Source of the DNA: Myxococcota bacterium
Lineage (GTDB): Bacteria; Myxococcota_A; UBA9160; UBA6930
NCBI GenBank assembly: GCA_028285625.1
Contig: JANQOX010000019.1
Location: 62,001 to 126,000 of the forward strand
DNA: 64,000 nt
Direction: 5' to 3'
Part shown: one piece after another, positions 55,247 through 64,000 of the stretch
Layout of the letters: every line of letters begins with the position of its first letter
Numbering within the stretch: the first letter of the stretch is position 1
Notes under the pieces: model-generated
Database searches by the model: none
Told to the model about the DNA's origin: nothing
What the model saw: only the letters and a program-made list of their open reading frames with translations
Program-made: the position numbers and the translations under genes

Positions 55247-56578
55247 ATGCGCAGCAGCAGGATCCGGCGTGGGTCGACGGCCGCCCGAGGCGTCGCGGCA
55301 TTCGTGGGCTGCCTCTGGCTGGCCGCGGCCTGCGAACCCGGGCGAGAAGCAGCGGCCCCGCCCCCCGCCAACCCCCCGGCAGCCGTCGCCGACCGCGACC
55401 CGGCCGAGGGCTCGCCTGCAGAGCTGACCGAGCACCAACGCGAACTGCTCGAGGCGCTCGGCTACGTCTATTTCTCGCAGGACGAGCCGAGCGACGCGAG
55501 CGGCGTGGTCGTGCACGATCGCGCCAGGGCCCACCCCGGCGTGAACCTCCACTCCATCCGGTTCCTGTGTCGTGCGGAGCTTCGCGACATGGACGGCGCG
55601 CTGCTGCACGCCTGGGAGCAGAAGCCGTGCCGCTACTGGTCCACGGCCGAACTCCTGCCCGGGGGCGACCTGCTGGTCACGGGCATGGATCCGACGAGCG
55701 CGGCCGACGACTACGACCCCGCCGCCATGTTCCTGATGCGCCTCGCCCCCGACGGCAGCGTGCGCTTCAAGCGCGCGATCACCGCCCACCACGACGCGAG
55801 TCTCACGCCCTCGGGCGAGATCTTGACGATCGCCCTGCACAACCGGCCGGCGCGGCGGCTCTTTCCGCACGCCCTGGTCGAAGACGAGCGACTCACCCTG
55901 CTCTCGGGGGATGGCGAGGAGATCGTCGCCGAGACTTCGGTGCTCGACGCCATCCTGCGGCCGGGCTCGACGTTCCCGATCCGCAAGATCCGCCCCCGCA
56001 AGATCGCAGGCGAGCTCGTGAGCCAGATGTTCCACGCCAACGCCATCGAGTGGATCGACCGGCCGGATCTCGCGGGCACGCACCCGGTCTACGCCGCCGG
56101 CAACGTGCTGACCTGCCTGCGCAACCAGGACCGCATCGTGATCCTTTCCTACGAGACGGGCGAGATCTTGTGGTCGTGGGGCCTTCGCAAGCTGGAGCTG
56201 CCCCACCACCCGACCCTGCTCGACAATGGCAACGTGCTGCTCTTCGACAACGGCACCGGCCGCAAGTGGTCGCGCGTGCTCGAGGTGGACCCGCGCACCG
56301 ACGAGATCGTCTGGTCCTACCAGGCCGATCCGCCCGAGTCGTTCTTCTCGGCGAACCGCGGCTCCAACGAGCGGCTCCCGAACGGCAACACCTTGATCGC
56401 CGACTCGGACAGCGGCCGCGCCTTCGAGGTGACGCCCGAGGGCGAGACGGTGTGGGAGTTCTTCGCTCCGCAGGTCGACGCCGAGGGCCGCCGCGCCACC
56501 ATCGAACGCATCAAGCGCTACGACCCCGCCGACCTTCCGTGGCTGGCCGTACCCGGCGCGGCGACCGCGACCGACTAG
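55247..56578 (+). CDS. Arylsulfotransferase-family lipoprotein
   Basis: A 443-residue exported protein with a lipobox (LAAACEPG) and a beta-propeller of the arylsulfotransferase (ASST) type: HHPTLLDNGNVLLFDNG with the HH pair, RVLEVDPRTDEIVWSY, and SNERLPNGNTLIADSDSGRA, FEVTPEGETVWEF. ASST enzymes move sulphate groups between phenols; whether this protein is catalytic or just a propeller is uncertain. ATG 55247 was preferred to 55166 because the signal peptide starts there and because 55166 would overlap the divergent promoter. TATACC, 8 bases upstream, again suggests a leaderless message. Confidence 0.8.
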   Translation: MRSSRIRRGSTAARGVAAFVGCLWLAAACEPGREAAAPPPANPPAAVADRDPAEGSPAELTEHQRELLEALGYVYFSQDEPSDASGVVVHDRARAHPGVNLHSIRFLCRAELRDMDGALLHAWEQKPCRYWSTAELLPGGDLLVTGMDPTSAADDYDPAAMFLMRLAPDGSVRFKRAITAHHDASLTPSGEILTIALHNRPARRLFPHALVEDERLTLLSGDGEEIVAETSVLDAILRPGSTFPIRKIRPRKIAGELVSQMFHANAIEWIDRPDLAGTHPVYAAGNVLTCLRNQDRIVILSYETGEILWSWGLRKLELPHHPTLLDNGNVLLFDNGTGRKWSRVLEVDPRTDEIVWSYQADPPESFFSANRGSNERLPNGNTLIADSDSGRAFEVTPEGETVWEFFAPQVDAEGRRATIERIKRYDPADLPWLAVPGAATATD

Positions 56579-58725
56579 CCTCGCCGCGTCTCGGCGTAGC
56601 CCGCCAGCGCGGCCAGCGCGCGAACGGCGCGGTGCGCGCTCGGGTAGCAGTAGCGCCCCTCTTCGCGCACGCCGATCGGCCCGGAATTCCCGTAGTCGCG
56701 GTCGGTATGGACCAGCTCGGTGGCGGTGAGGATCGGCACGCCGTGGCGCTCCGACGCTTCGCGGGCGGCCTCGGCATAGCGGCGGTCCTGGCGCGCGTGG
56801 AAGTCGGCCATGCGCTCGAGACCATGGTCGGGGTGGAAGGGCCCGGAGCGGAACAACTCGGCCGTCGCCGCCTGGATGCCGATGCCGAGATGCACCACGG
56901 CATCGACGTCGGGGTGCCCGGCCACCAGGTCGAGCACCTTGGGGATCGTGTCGCGCGTCTCGCCCCCGGCGAGGTCGATGGGGTTGTTGCGGCTCCAGCG
57001 CGGCGGCACCAGCTCGCCAATGGCATCGCGCAGGTCATCGGGCAGCGGCATCAGTTCGAGCCCGGCTTCGGCGCAGGCATCGGCCGCCAGCACGCCCCAA
57101 CCTCCGGCGGTGGTGAAGACGATCGTCCGCCGCCCCTTCGGCAGCGGCTGCGTGGCGAAGGTGGCCGCCCATTCGAAGGCCTCTTCGACCGTGCTGGCGC
57201 GGAGGGCACCGCACTGACGCGCCACGCCGTCGAAGACGCGGTCGTCGCTGGCGAGCGATCCCGTATGGCTGGCCGCGGCGCGCTTGCCCTCGGCGGCCAC
57301 GCCGCCCTTGACCAGCACGACGGGCTTGCGCGCGGTGGCGCGGCGCAGGGCCTCGGCAAAGCGGCGGCCGTCGGGCACGCCCTCGAGGTAGAGCAGCGCC
57401 ACGTCGGTCTCGGGGTCGGCGCCGAAGTACTCCAGGTAGTCGGCCAGGGTGGTCTGGGCCGAGTTGCCCGCCGAGATCGCCTTGGCGATGCCGACCCCCG
57501 ACTGCACGGCGTAGTTCAGGAAGCTCGAGACCAGGTTGCCGCTCTGGCTCGCTACCGAGATGCGGCCGGCCGGCGGGTACGGCGCCACGATCTGCGCGCA
57601 CATGGAGCGCGCCGTCGCGATCACGCCCTGCCCGTTCGGGCCCGCGACGACGATGTCGAGCTCTTCGGCGAGCGCCAGCAGGTCGCGCTGCCGGGCCACG
57701 CCCTCTTCGCCGGCCTCGCCGTAGCCGCCGCTCGCGATGAAGGCCGCGCGTACGCCCCGCGCCGCGCACGCGCGCAGCAGGTCTTCGTTCACCTGGTAGG
57801 GCGTGCATACGAAGACCAGATCGGCCGCGCCCTCGGGCACCTCGGAGACGTCGCGCAGGGTCGGCCGACCCAGGATCTCCTCGCCACCGCGGTGGATCGG
57901 GAAGAGCTCGCCGTCGTAGCCGAAGCGCAGCAGGTTGTGGAGCGTCACGAAGCCGAACTTGCCCGGGTGGGACGAGACCCCGGCCACGATGATCCCGCGC
58001 GGATCGAACAGCGGCTGGAAGCGCGCGCGGATCTCTTCGTCGCTGCGCGCCTTCGAAGGCGCGGCGGCGGGCGAGGGCTCGCCCAGCTCGACCAGCGCGT
58101 CGACGGCCACGGGCTTTCCCTCGGCGAGGATCAACGGGTTCACGTCCACGCTCACCACATCGGGGCGCGCTTCGGCCAGGCGCCCCAGGCCCACCAGCAC
58201 GTCGGCGAGGGCATCGAGGTCGGTGCCGGGCTCGCCGCGGAAGGGCTCGGTGACCAAACGGCTGGTCTCCAGCCGGCCTACCATCGCTCGCGCTTCGGCG
58301 GCGTCCAGGGGTGCCGCAGCGAAGGCCACGTCGCCGAGGGCTTCGGTCAGGATGCCGCCCAGCCCGAGCACGACGCACGCACCGAACTGCGGGTCGCGCA
58401 CGAGCCCTGCGATCAGCTCGCGCTTGCCGCGCACCATCTCGGCCACGAGCAGATGCACCGCGCCGTCTTCGGGCTGCGCCTTGCCCAGCAGCTCCGCGGC
58501 GGCGGCGCGCACGGCGGCGGCGTCACCCAGTCCCAGACGCACCAGGTCGCGCTCGCTCTTGTGGGCGATGGCATCGCCCCCGAGCTTCAGCACGACCGGG
58601 AAGCCCATCTCCTCGGCCGCGTTCGCGGCGGCCTCGGCCGAATCGGCCACCGACTCGCGTGCGACGGGTACGCCGAATTCGGCGAGAAGGGCTTTCGAGT
58701 CGTGCTCGGAGAGGGTCGTGCTCAT
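56575..58725 (-). CDS. ADP-forming acyl-CoA synthetase (ATP-grasp domain first)
   Basis: A 716-residue enzyme of the acetyl/acyl-CoA synthetase (ADP-forming) superfamily, linking acyl-CoA hydrolysis to ATP formation or the reverse. The N-terminal 220 residues form the ATP-grasp domain (FPVVLKLGGDAIAHKS, VVLGLGGILTEALGD). A CoA-binding Rossmann domain (FDPRGIIVAGVSSHPGKFG) and ligase-CoA domains follow, with SQSGNLVSSF and the phospho-His in AASHTGSLA. Many family members have the ATP-grasp domain last, so this order is the reversed one. ATG 58725 is preceded by GGGAG. It converges with the ASST gene, overlapping by four bases. Confidence 0.9.
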   Translation of the reverse strand: MSTTLSEHDSKALLAEFGVPVARESVADSAEAAANAAEEMGFPVVLKLGGDAIAHKSERDLVRLGLGDAAAVRAAAAELLGKAQPEDGAVHLLVAEMVRGKRELIAGLVRDPQFGACVVLGLGGILTEALGDVAFAAAPLDAAEARAMVGRLETSRLVTEPFRGEPGTDLDALADVLVGLGRLAEARPDVVSVDVNPLILAEGKPVAVDALVELGEPSPAAAPSKARSDEEIRARFQPLFDPRGIIVAGVSSHPGKFGFVTLHNLLRFGYDGELFPIHRGGEEILGRPTLRDVSEVPEGAADLVFVCTPYQVNEDLLRACAARGVRAAFIASGGYGEAGEEGVARQRDLLALAEELDIVVAGPNGQGVIATARSMCAQIVAPYPPAGRISVASQSGNLVSSFLNYAVQSGVGIAKAISAGNSAQTTLADYLEYFGADPETDVALLYLEGVPDGRRFAEALRRATARKPVVLVKGGVAAEGKRAAASHTGSLASDDRVFDGVARQCGALRASTVEEAFEWAATFATQPLPKGRRTIVFTTAGGWGVLAADACAEAGLELMPLPDDLRDAIGELVPPRWSRNNPIDLAGGETRDTIPKVLDLVAGHPDVDAVVHLGIGIQAATAELFRSGPFHPDHGLERMADFHARQDRRYAEAAREASERHGVPILTATELVHTDRDYGNSGPIGVREEGRYCYPSAHRAVRALAALAGYAETRRG

Positions 58726-58869
58726 CGCGGGGCTCCCGCGGTCCGGTGGGGCGGAAGCCACGCGTCCGCGAAGCGGTGTCGGAGATCGGCGAACGGCTTA
58801 TCCTAGGCGAGCCCCCCTGCCATGCCCACGCCCGGCGGGCACGCCCCGGGTGCACGAGGAGGAGCAGCA

Positions 58870-60348
58870 GTGGAGGGCAACGGGTTCATCGCGAGCCTCG
58901 AGGCCGGCTTTCAGCGCTACGTCGTCGACCCCATCGAGTCGGTGATCTTCTGGGATCTCGCCTTCTGGGACGACTCGATGGAGCTGCAGCTGGTCGTCGT
59001 GTGGCTGATCCTCGGCGCGGCGTTCTTCACGCTGCGCTTCCAATTCGTGAACCTGCGCGGGTTCCGCCACGCCCTCGATTGCGTGCGCGGTCGCTACACG
59101 CGGCCGGACGAGCCCGGCGAGATCAGCCACTTCCAGGCGCTCTCGGCCGCGCTCTCGGCCACGGTGGGTCTCGGCAACATCGCCGGGGTCGCCGTCGCCG
59201 TGGGCCTCGGCGGCCCGGGCGCCGTGTTCTGGATGATCGTTGCCGGCTTCCTGGGCATGAGCAGCAAGTTCGCCGAGTGCACGCTCGGGCAGATGTACCG
59301 CGTGACGCGCGCCGACGGGCACGTGTCGGGCGGGGCCATGCACTACCTGACCACGGGCCTCGGCGAGAAGGGCCTACCGCGCCTGGGCAAAGGCCTCGCC
59401 ATCGTCTTCGGCGTGATGTGCATCGGCGGCAGCTTCGGCGGCGGCAACATGTTCCAGTCGAACCAGTCGTTTGCGCAGTTCGCCAACGTCTTCCCCGCGC
59501 TCGGCGGCACCGCCGGCGCCATCGTCTTCGGCGGCATCCTCGCGTCGCTGGTCGGCCTGGTCATCATCGGGGGCATCCGCCGCATCGGTGAGGTGGCCGG
59601 GATCCTCGTGCCGGTGATGTGCAGCGTCTATGTGCTGACGGGGCTCGTCGTCCTGGTGCTCCACGCCGACCGGATCGGTGAGGGGTTCGGCATCATCGTG
59701 ACCCAGGCGTTCCGACCCGATGCCGCGTTCGGCGGCTTCGCGGGCGTGCTCATCCAGGGGTTCCGCCGCGCGGCCTTCAGCAACGAGGCGGGCACCGGCT
59801 CGGCAGCCATCGCCCACTCGGCGGCCGCTACGGAAGAACCGGTGCGAGAAGGCATGGTGGCGCTGCTCGAGCCCTTCGTGGACACGCTGATCGTGTGCAC
59901 CATGACCGGGCTCGTGATCGTGGTCACCGGCGCCTGGCAGGCCGACGATGCGGGCTCGGGCATCGCGATGACGTCGTACGCCTTCGAGACCGTCTTTCCC
60001 TGGTTCAAGTACATCCTCTCGGTGTCGGCCATCCTGTTCGCGTTCAGCACGATGATCTCGTGGAGCTACTACGGCGAGCAGTGTTGGGCACAGCTGTTCG
60101 GGCTGCGATCGATCCTGCTCTACAAGGCGATCTTCCTGGCCTTCGCATGGGCCGGCGCGGTGTTCGCCTCGGGCGCGGTGATCGCCTTCGGCGACGCCAT
60201 GATCCTGGGCATGGCCTTCCCCAACATCGTGGGTGTGATGCTGCTTTCGGGCCGGGTGAAGGCCGCCCTCGACGACTACCTGGGGCGGCTGCGCTCGGGA
60301 GCCATCCGGCCCGTGGCGGAGGCGGCGTCCGATCCGGGCCCCGGCTGA
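58870..60348 (+). CDS. Alanine/glycine:cation symporter (AGCS family)
   Basis: Sodium- or proton-coupled amino-acid importer, 492 residues with about eleven membrane helices. Family signatures are SALSATVGLGNIAGVAVAVGLGGPGAVFWM, split across helices, then GMSSKFAECTLGQMYR and SNEAGTGSAAIAHSAA near residue 315. GTG 58870 is preceded by GAGGAGGAGC, a strong Shine-Dalgarno; a longer frame from 58822 lacks one. No glycine riboswitch was recognised in the leader. It is likely independent of its neighbours. Confidence 0.95.
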   Translation: MEGNGFIASLEAGFQRYVVDPIESVIFWDLAFWDDSMELQLVVVWLILGAAFFTLRFQFVNLRGFRHALDCVRGRYTRPDEPGEISHFQALSAALSATVGLGNIAGVAVAVGLGGPGAVFWMIVAGFLGMSSKFAECTLGQMYRVTRADGHVSGGAMHYLTTGLGEKGLPRLGKGLAIVFGVMCIGGSFGGGNMFQSNQSFAQFANVFPALGGTAGAIVFGGILASLVGLVIIGGIRRIGEVAGILVPVMCSVYVLTGLVVLVLHADRIGEGFGIIVTQAFRPDAAFGGFAGVLIQGFRRAAFSNEAGTGSAAIAHSAAATEEPVREGMVALLEPFVDTLIVCTMTGLVIVVTGAWQADDAGSGIAMTSYAFETVFPWFKYILSVSAILFAFSTMISWSYYGEQCWAQLFGLRSILLYKAIFLAFAWAGAVFASGAVIAFGDAMILGMAFPNIVGVMLLSGRVKAALDDYLGRLRSGAIRPVAEAASDPGPG

Positions 60349-60428
60349 CCGACCGGGCCCGATGTGCGCTCCCCTACCGGCGCGCCCTACCCTCTCGTTT
60401 CGCCTGCCTTCGGCGACCAGGAGACCCC

Positions 60429-61400
60429 ATGACCGAGCCGCAGATCCACCGCTGGGAGACCCTCACCAAGAAGCAGTTCGACACGATCGACCGCAACCGC
60501 GCGATCGTGCTCGTGACATGCTCGCCGCTCGAGGTTCATGGACCCCACCTGCCGCTGGGCGCCGATGCGCTCGAGGGCGAGGGCCTCTCGGAGAGGACGA
60601 TCCGCCACCTGCCCGAGGCCCACCAGGACCGGCCGTTCCTGAAGCTGCCGTTCGTCTACGCGGCCTGCGACCCGGTGCCCCAGCCCGGCTCGCTGTCGTT
60701 CCGCCCCTCGACCATCCGCGCCTTCCTCGAAGACCTCGGCGACTCGCTCGCGGCGCAGGGCTTCCGACACGTGGTGGTGTCGAACTTCCACGGCAGCCCG
60801 CGGCACTTCGTGGCCATCGAGCAGGCGTGTCACGCCGTGTCCGAACGCACCGACATGCAGATGATCCCGATCTTCTCCGTGATGGTGGGGCGCCTGTCCG
60901 CAGGCGGCTCCGAGCTCGGCCAGACGCTGGGCGCCCTGCCGGGCATGACCGAGGCCGACTTCGAGGGCGACACCCACGGCGGCCTGGTGGAGACCTCGCA
61001 GCTGCTGGCGCTCCACGGCGACTGGGTCGACCCCGACTACAAGGAGCTGCCCAAGCGAACCGTCGACATCTGGCTGGAGGAGAAGGGGGAGCAGCGCACG
61101 CGGCCCGAGGGCTCGGGCCTGCGCGACCTGCCGGGCATGGTCAAGGGGTTCAAGGCGGGCATCGCCTACTTCGCCGAGGAGACCTACACCGGCCAGCCGG
61201 CCAAGGCGTCGGCCGAACTCGGTGAGCAGATCCTCGACCTGCTGGCTAGCAAGGCGGCCGAGGGGCTGACCGAGATCCTCGAAGGGCGCCTGCCGCGCAG
61301 CGAGTGGCACTCGCCCGTGTGGAAGCTGCGCCACGTCTTCACGCACCCCGCGGCTGTCGCGTTCTTCGATCGCCTGCTCGAGAAGCCGAAGACCGTCTGA
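60429..61400 (+). CDS. Creatininase family metal-dependent amidohydrolase
   Basis: A 323-residue protein of the creatininase/MftE family, hydrolysing cyclic amides or trimming peptides. Metal ligands are in LEVHGPHLPLGADAL (Glu35, His37, Asp46) and the later SNFHGSP and DTHGGLVETSQ with the catalytic Glu. The C-terminal 90 residues extend beyond the usual fold. ATG 60429 follows CAGGAGACC. The real substrate is unknown; mycofactocin genes are not seen nearby. Confidence 0.87.
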   Translation: MTEPQIHRWETLTKKQFDTIDRNRAIVLVTCSPLEVHGPHLPLGADALEGEGLSERTIRHLPEAHQDRPFLKLPFVYAACDPVPQPGSLSFRPSTIRAFLEDLGDSLAAQGFRHVVVSNFHGSPRHFVAIEQACHAVSERTDMQMIPIFSVMVGRLSAGGSELGQTLGALPGMTEADFEGDTHGGLVETSQLLALHGDWVDPDYKELPKRTVDIWLEEKGEQRTRPEGSGLRDLPGMVKGFKAGIAYFAEETYTGQPAKASAELGEQILDLLASKAAEGLTEILEGRLPRSEWHSPVWKLRHVFTHPAAVAFFDRLLEKPKTV

Positions 61401-61413
61401 CACGGGGTCATGG

Positions 61414-61587
61414 TCAGCCGTCGAAGTGGCTCGCCTGCATGCGGCGTTTTTCGGGCGCGTTGCGGCTGAACAGCGGCTTCACCTCGGGATGCCGGTCGAA
61501 CAGCTTGGCGTAGAAGGGCGTGGCAATGCCCCGCTCGCCGTCGGGCAGGTTGGGGAGGTCGGCTTCGATTCGTTCGGCGTGATTCAC
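61414..61587 (-). pseudogene. Truncated globin fragment
   Basis: GTG 61587 with GAGGA about 8 bases upstream opens a 57-codon frame. The stretch IATPFYAKLFDRHPEVKPLF, then EKRRMQ, is that of the first helices of flavohaemoglobin-type globins (FYERLFERHPELKPLF pattern). It stops before the haem-binding His of helices E and F, and only 14 bases separate it from the convergent creatininase stop, leaving no room for the rest. So it is a 5' remnant, or possibly a small protein kept for another purpose. Confidence 0.6.
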
Positions 61588-61674
61588 GGCAGCATCCTCG
61601 TCGGGGTGGGGGCGGGAGCATACGGCACGAGCGGCCCCCGGGACTACGGTAGGATGCAGTGGCGGAGGCACGGG

Positions 61675-62196
61675 TTGAGCGACTCCCTCGCGAGCTGGCT
61701 TGCAGCCACCGGCAGCGACATCGGCCTCGTCTTCAGTGACGTGGTGGACTCGACCGAACTGCTCTTCCAGCGAGAGACGGTGGCCTACCGCACCCTGCTG
61801 CGGCGCCACCGGGCCCGCGCGCGAGGCCTGGCCACGGAGCACCTCGGACGCATCGTGGAGGCGCGCGGCGACGAGATCTTCGCAGCTCTTCCGGACGCCG
61901 GAGGGGCCCTCGCCTACGCAAGGGCGCTCCACCGCGCGCCCGGTGCCGACGGCCTACACGTCCGCGTGGGCGTGCACCTGGGCCACGTCCTCGCCGACGG
62001 AGATGCGCTGGTAGGCCGCAACGTCCACCTGGCGGCGCGGGTGATGCAGCGCGGCGTGGGCGCAGAAATCTGGATGAGCGATGCCGCACGCGACGCCCTG
62101 GGGCGCGACGGCTTCGAAGACCAGAATTGGATCGAACGGGACCTCCGTCCGCTCAAGGGCGTCCCGGGCGAACATCGTCTTTGGCGACTGGCCTAG
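61675..62196 (+). CDS. Minimal class III adenylate/guanylate cyclase
   Basis: A 173-residue protein that is little more than one class III cyclase domain. The metal aspartates are Asp22 in VFSDVVDST and Asp66 in EARGDEIFAALP; the transition-state Asn/Arg pair lies in VGRNVHLAARVMQRG. It has no sensor, membrane or HAMP region, so it would be regulated, if at all, by a partner. TTG 61675 is preceded by GGAGG; ATG 61654, in frame, is an alternative. It diverges from the globin fragment. Confidence 0.85.
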   Translation: MSDSLASWLAATGSDIGLVFSDVVDSTELLFQRETVAYRTLLRRHRARARGLATEHLGRIVEARGDEIFAALPDAGGALAYARALHRAPGADGLHVRVGVHLGHVLADGDALVGRNVHLAARVMQRGVGAEIWMSDAARDALGRDGFEDQNWIERDLRPLKGVPGEHRLWRLA

Positions 62197-62308
62197 GCGT
62201 GGCCGCTCGACCTGCTCCCGGCGATGCCCGCGCTTCTCTCGCCTGAAGACGTTGCGGACGTGCATCGCCTGCGCCACGCTGCGGCCCCGACCCCTGGAGG
62301 AAAACCCT

Positions 62309-63835
62309 ATGCGCCTCGTGCTGTCACTCGTAGCCACGATCATCCTCGCTTCGCCGGCTACTGCCGCCGACCAGCCCAACATCCTCGTGATCTGGGGCGA
62401 CGACATCGGCCAGTCGAACATCAGCCACTACACCCACGGCATGATGGGCTACCAGACGCCGAACATCGATCGCATCGCGCGCGAGGGCATGGCGTTCACC
62501 GACTACTACGGCGAGCAGAGCTGCACCGCCGGACGCTCGTCGTTCATCACCGGTCAGAGCGTGTTTCGAACGGGGCTCTCCAAGGTGGGGCTCCCGGGCG
62601 CCGACCTGGGCATGCGCATCGAGGACCCGACCATCGCCGGGCTGCTGAAGGCGCAGGGCTACGCCACCGGCCAATTCGGCAAGAACCACCTGGGGGACAA
62701 GGACGAGCACCTGCCCACGAACCACGGCTTCGACGAGTTCCTGGGCAATCTCTACCACCTGAACGCCGAAGAAGAGCCCGAGAACGAGGACTACCCGAAG
62801 AATCCGGAGTTCCGGAAGCGCTTCGGCCCGCGCGGTGTCATCCACAGCAAGGCCGACGGCTCCATCGAGGACACGGGCCCGCTCACCAGGAAGCGCATGG
62901 AGACGATCGACGACGAGACCGTCGCCGCCGCCATCGACTTCATCGAGCGCCAGAACACCGCCGGTAAGCCCTTCTTCGTGTGGTGGAACGGCACGCGCAT
63001 GCACTTCCGCACGCACGTGAAGGCCGAGCATCGGGGCATCTCCGGGCAGGACGAATACTCGGACGGCATGGTCGAGCACGACATGCACGTGGGCCAGCTG
63101 CTCGACGCCGTCGACCGCCTGGGCATCGCCGAGAACACCATCGTCTTCTACAGCACCGACAACGGGCCCCACTACAACTCCTGGCCCGATGCGGCTTCGA
63201 CCCCCTTCCGCGGCGAGAAGAACACCAACTGGGAGGGCGGCTGGCGCGTGCCCGCCATGGTGCGCTGGCCCGGCAAGATCGCGGCGGGCTCGTGGTCGAA
63301 CGAGATCATGCATCACATGGACTGGCTGCCGACGTTCGTGGCGGCGGCGGGCGATGCGAACATCAAGCAGAGCCTGCTGTCGGGCACCCGGGCCATCGGG
63401 CGCAGCTACAAGGTGCATCTGGACGGGTACAACTTCCTGCCCTTCTTGACCGGGCAGAGCGAAGAGGCCCCGCGCGACGAGATCTTCTACTTCTCGGACG
63501 ACGGCGATCTCACCGCGCTGCGCTACCGGGACTGGAAGCTGATCTTCATGGAGCAGAAGTCCCAGGGCACGTTCCGCGTCTGGATGGAGCCCTTCGTGCC
63601 CCTTCGTCTGCCGCTCATCTTCCACATGCGTCGTGACCCGTACGAACGAGCGTCGACCACGTCGAACACCTACTTCGACTGGTTGATCGATCGCGCCTAC
63701 CTGCTGGTGCCGGCCCAGGCTTACGTCGGTGAGTTCCTGAAGACGTTCCAGGAGTACCCGCCCAGGCAGAAGGCGGCGAGCTTCAGCCTGGACGAGGTGA
63801 TGGAGCAGCTCACAGCGCCCGCAGGCAACCCGTAG
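62309..63835 (+). CDS. Secreted sulfatase (arylsulfatase-like)
   Basis: A 508-residue exported sulfatase that hydrolyses sulphate esters. Signal peptide LVATIILASPATAA; metal-binding Asp31-Asp32 in IWGDDIG; active-site Cys72 in CTAGR, a natural variant of the C-x-P/A-x-R motif that is turned to formylglycine; FGKNHLGDK near 130; STDNGPHYNSW near 288 with Asp and Asn ligands. No formylglycine-generating enzyme is in the window, so maturation must depend on a gene elsewhere. ATG 62309 follows GGAGG. It is followed, 2 bases later, by a HAD-like gene. Confidence 0.94.
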   Translation: MRLVLSLVATIILASPATAADQPNILVIWGDDIGQSNISHYTHGMMGYQTPNIDRIAREGMAFTDYYGEQSCTAGRSSFITGQSVFRTGLSKVGLPGADLGMRIEDPTIAGLLKAQGYATGQFGKNHLGDKDEHLPTNHGFDEFLGNLYHLNAEEEPENEDYPKNPEFRKRFGPRGVIHSKADGSIEDTGPLTRKRMETIDDETVAAAIDFIERQNTAGKPFFVWWNGTRMHFRTHVKAEHRGISGQDEYSDGMVEHDMHVGQLLDAVDRLGIAENTIVFYSTDNGPHYNSWPDAASTPFRGEKNTNWEGGWRVPAMVRWPGKIAAGSWSNEIMHHMDWLPTFVAAAGDANIKQSLLSGTRAIGRSYKVHLDGYNFLPFLTGQSEEAPRDEIFYFSDDGDLTALRYRDWKLIFMEQKSQGTFRVWMEPFVPLRLPLIFHMRRDPYERASTTSNTYFDWLIDRAYLLVPAQAYVGEFLKTFQEYPPRQKAASFSLDEVMEQLTAPAGNP

Positions 63836-63837
63836 CC

Positions 63838-64000
63838 ATGGCGGGCACGCGGCGCCGCACCGCGATCGCCGCACTGGCGCTCGGGGCGCTGATTGCGTTC
63901 GCGGCGTCGACTTCGGCCGCAGACCCGCTGCCGTCGTGGAACGACTCGCCATCGCGCACCGCCATCACGGGCTTCGTCGAGCGCGTGACCCGCGAGGGCT
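63838..64000 (+). CDS. Start of a secreted HAD-like hydrolase, cut by window end
   Basis: Only the first 54 codons are present: signal peptide (IAALALGALIAFAASTSAA) followed by DPLPSWNDSPSRTAITGFVERVT. This opening, PLPSWND then AI..FVERVT, is that of periplasmic haloacid-dehalogenase-like proteins which are commonly encoded next to arylsulfatases. The DxDxT motif would come just beyond the window edge. ATG 63838 lies 2 bases after the sulfatase stop, so it is probably coupled. Confidence 0.65.
   Translation, partial: MAGTRRRTAIAALALGALIAFAASTSAADPLPSWNDSPSRTAITGFVERVTREG

Noticed and set aside
58726..58869. Possible glycine riboswitch upstream of the AGCS symporter
   Set aside because: Only a simple GC-rich inverted repeat is present; the conserved glycine-aptamer core bases were not found.

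Overview
The window is GC-rich DNA with dense, mostly short-spaced genes, many of them starting with GTG or TTG. It looks like an aerobic bacterium of the former Deltaproteobacteria, most likely Myxococcota or a relative such as Binatota. This is inference from gene content: an alternative complex III operon, DUF1302/DUF1329 proteins, wax-ester-synthase-type acyltransferases, a GAF sigma-54 activator, an RHS lipoprotein with a MYXO-CTERM-like tail, and abundant acyl-CoA chemistry. No rRNA, tRNA, CRISPR array, transposase or phage gene was seen.

Layout. 1-916: 3' part of an acyl-CoA synthetase. 1451-4894: purU, a metallo-beta-lactamase-fold protein without its metal motif, and a rhomboid protease with a TPR-like tail. 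4968-12565: complete actABCDEF operon (quinol to cytochrome c electron transfer) on the minus strand. 12987-15788: a broken thiolase start, two acyl-CoA dehydrogenases and a Trm112-like protein. 15784-15989: a nested inverted repeat. 16000-18498: PAC2 protein and a two-component system. 18652-26728: DUF1329 and two very large DUF1302 paralogues, probably outer-membrane lipid transport. 26904-31524: topoisomerase III, uridine phosphorylase-like protein and a CPBP intramembrane protease. 31521-36686: RHS lipoprotein and FG-GAP lipoprotein. 36888-42455: hisS, speA, xth and a cysteine synthase-glutaredoxin fusion.

42491-45496 holds a di-iron oxygenase-like gene with a near-consensus sigma-54 promoter and dyads, followed by a sigma-54 activator. 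45559-51486: GMC oxidoreductase, a ferritin-like pair, and an OB-fold/thiolase/SDR cluster. 51509-55052: two WS/DGAT acyltransferases flanking a TetR regulator of LuxR/HapR type, with dyads on the operon promoter. 55247-64000: arylsulfotransferase-like lipoprotein, ADP-forming acyl-CoA synthetase, alanine/glycine symporter, creatininase family protein, a globin fragment, a minimal class III cyclase, a sulfatase, and the start of a HAD-like protein.

Taken together the genes describe a lipid- or steroid-using aerobe: substrate uptake (DUF1302/1329), activation (acyl-CoA synthetases), oxidation (acyl-CoA dehydrogenases, thiolase, SDR, GMC oxidoreductase), storage (WS/DGAT) and respiration (ACIII). 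The most unusual points are a translationally coupled RHS/CPBP protease pair that may be a dedicated cell-surface sorting system, the sigma-54 di-iron module, the self-contained WS/DGAT-TetR switch, and a set of apparently leaderless genes with a TAnnnT box 6-10 bases before the start codon.
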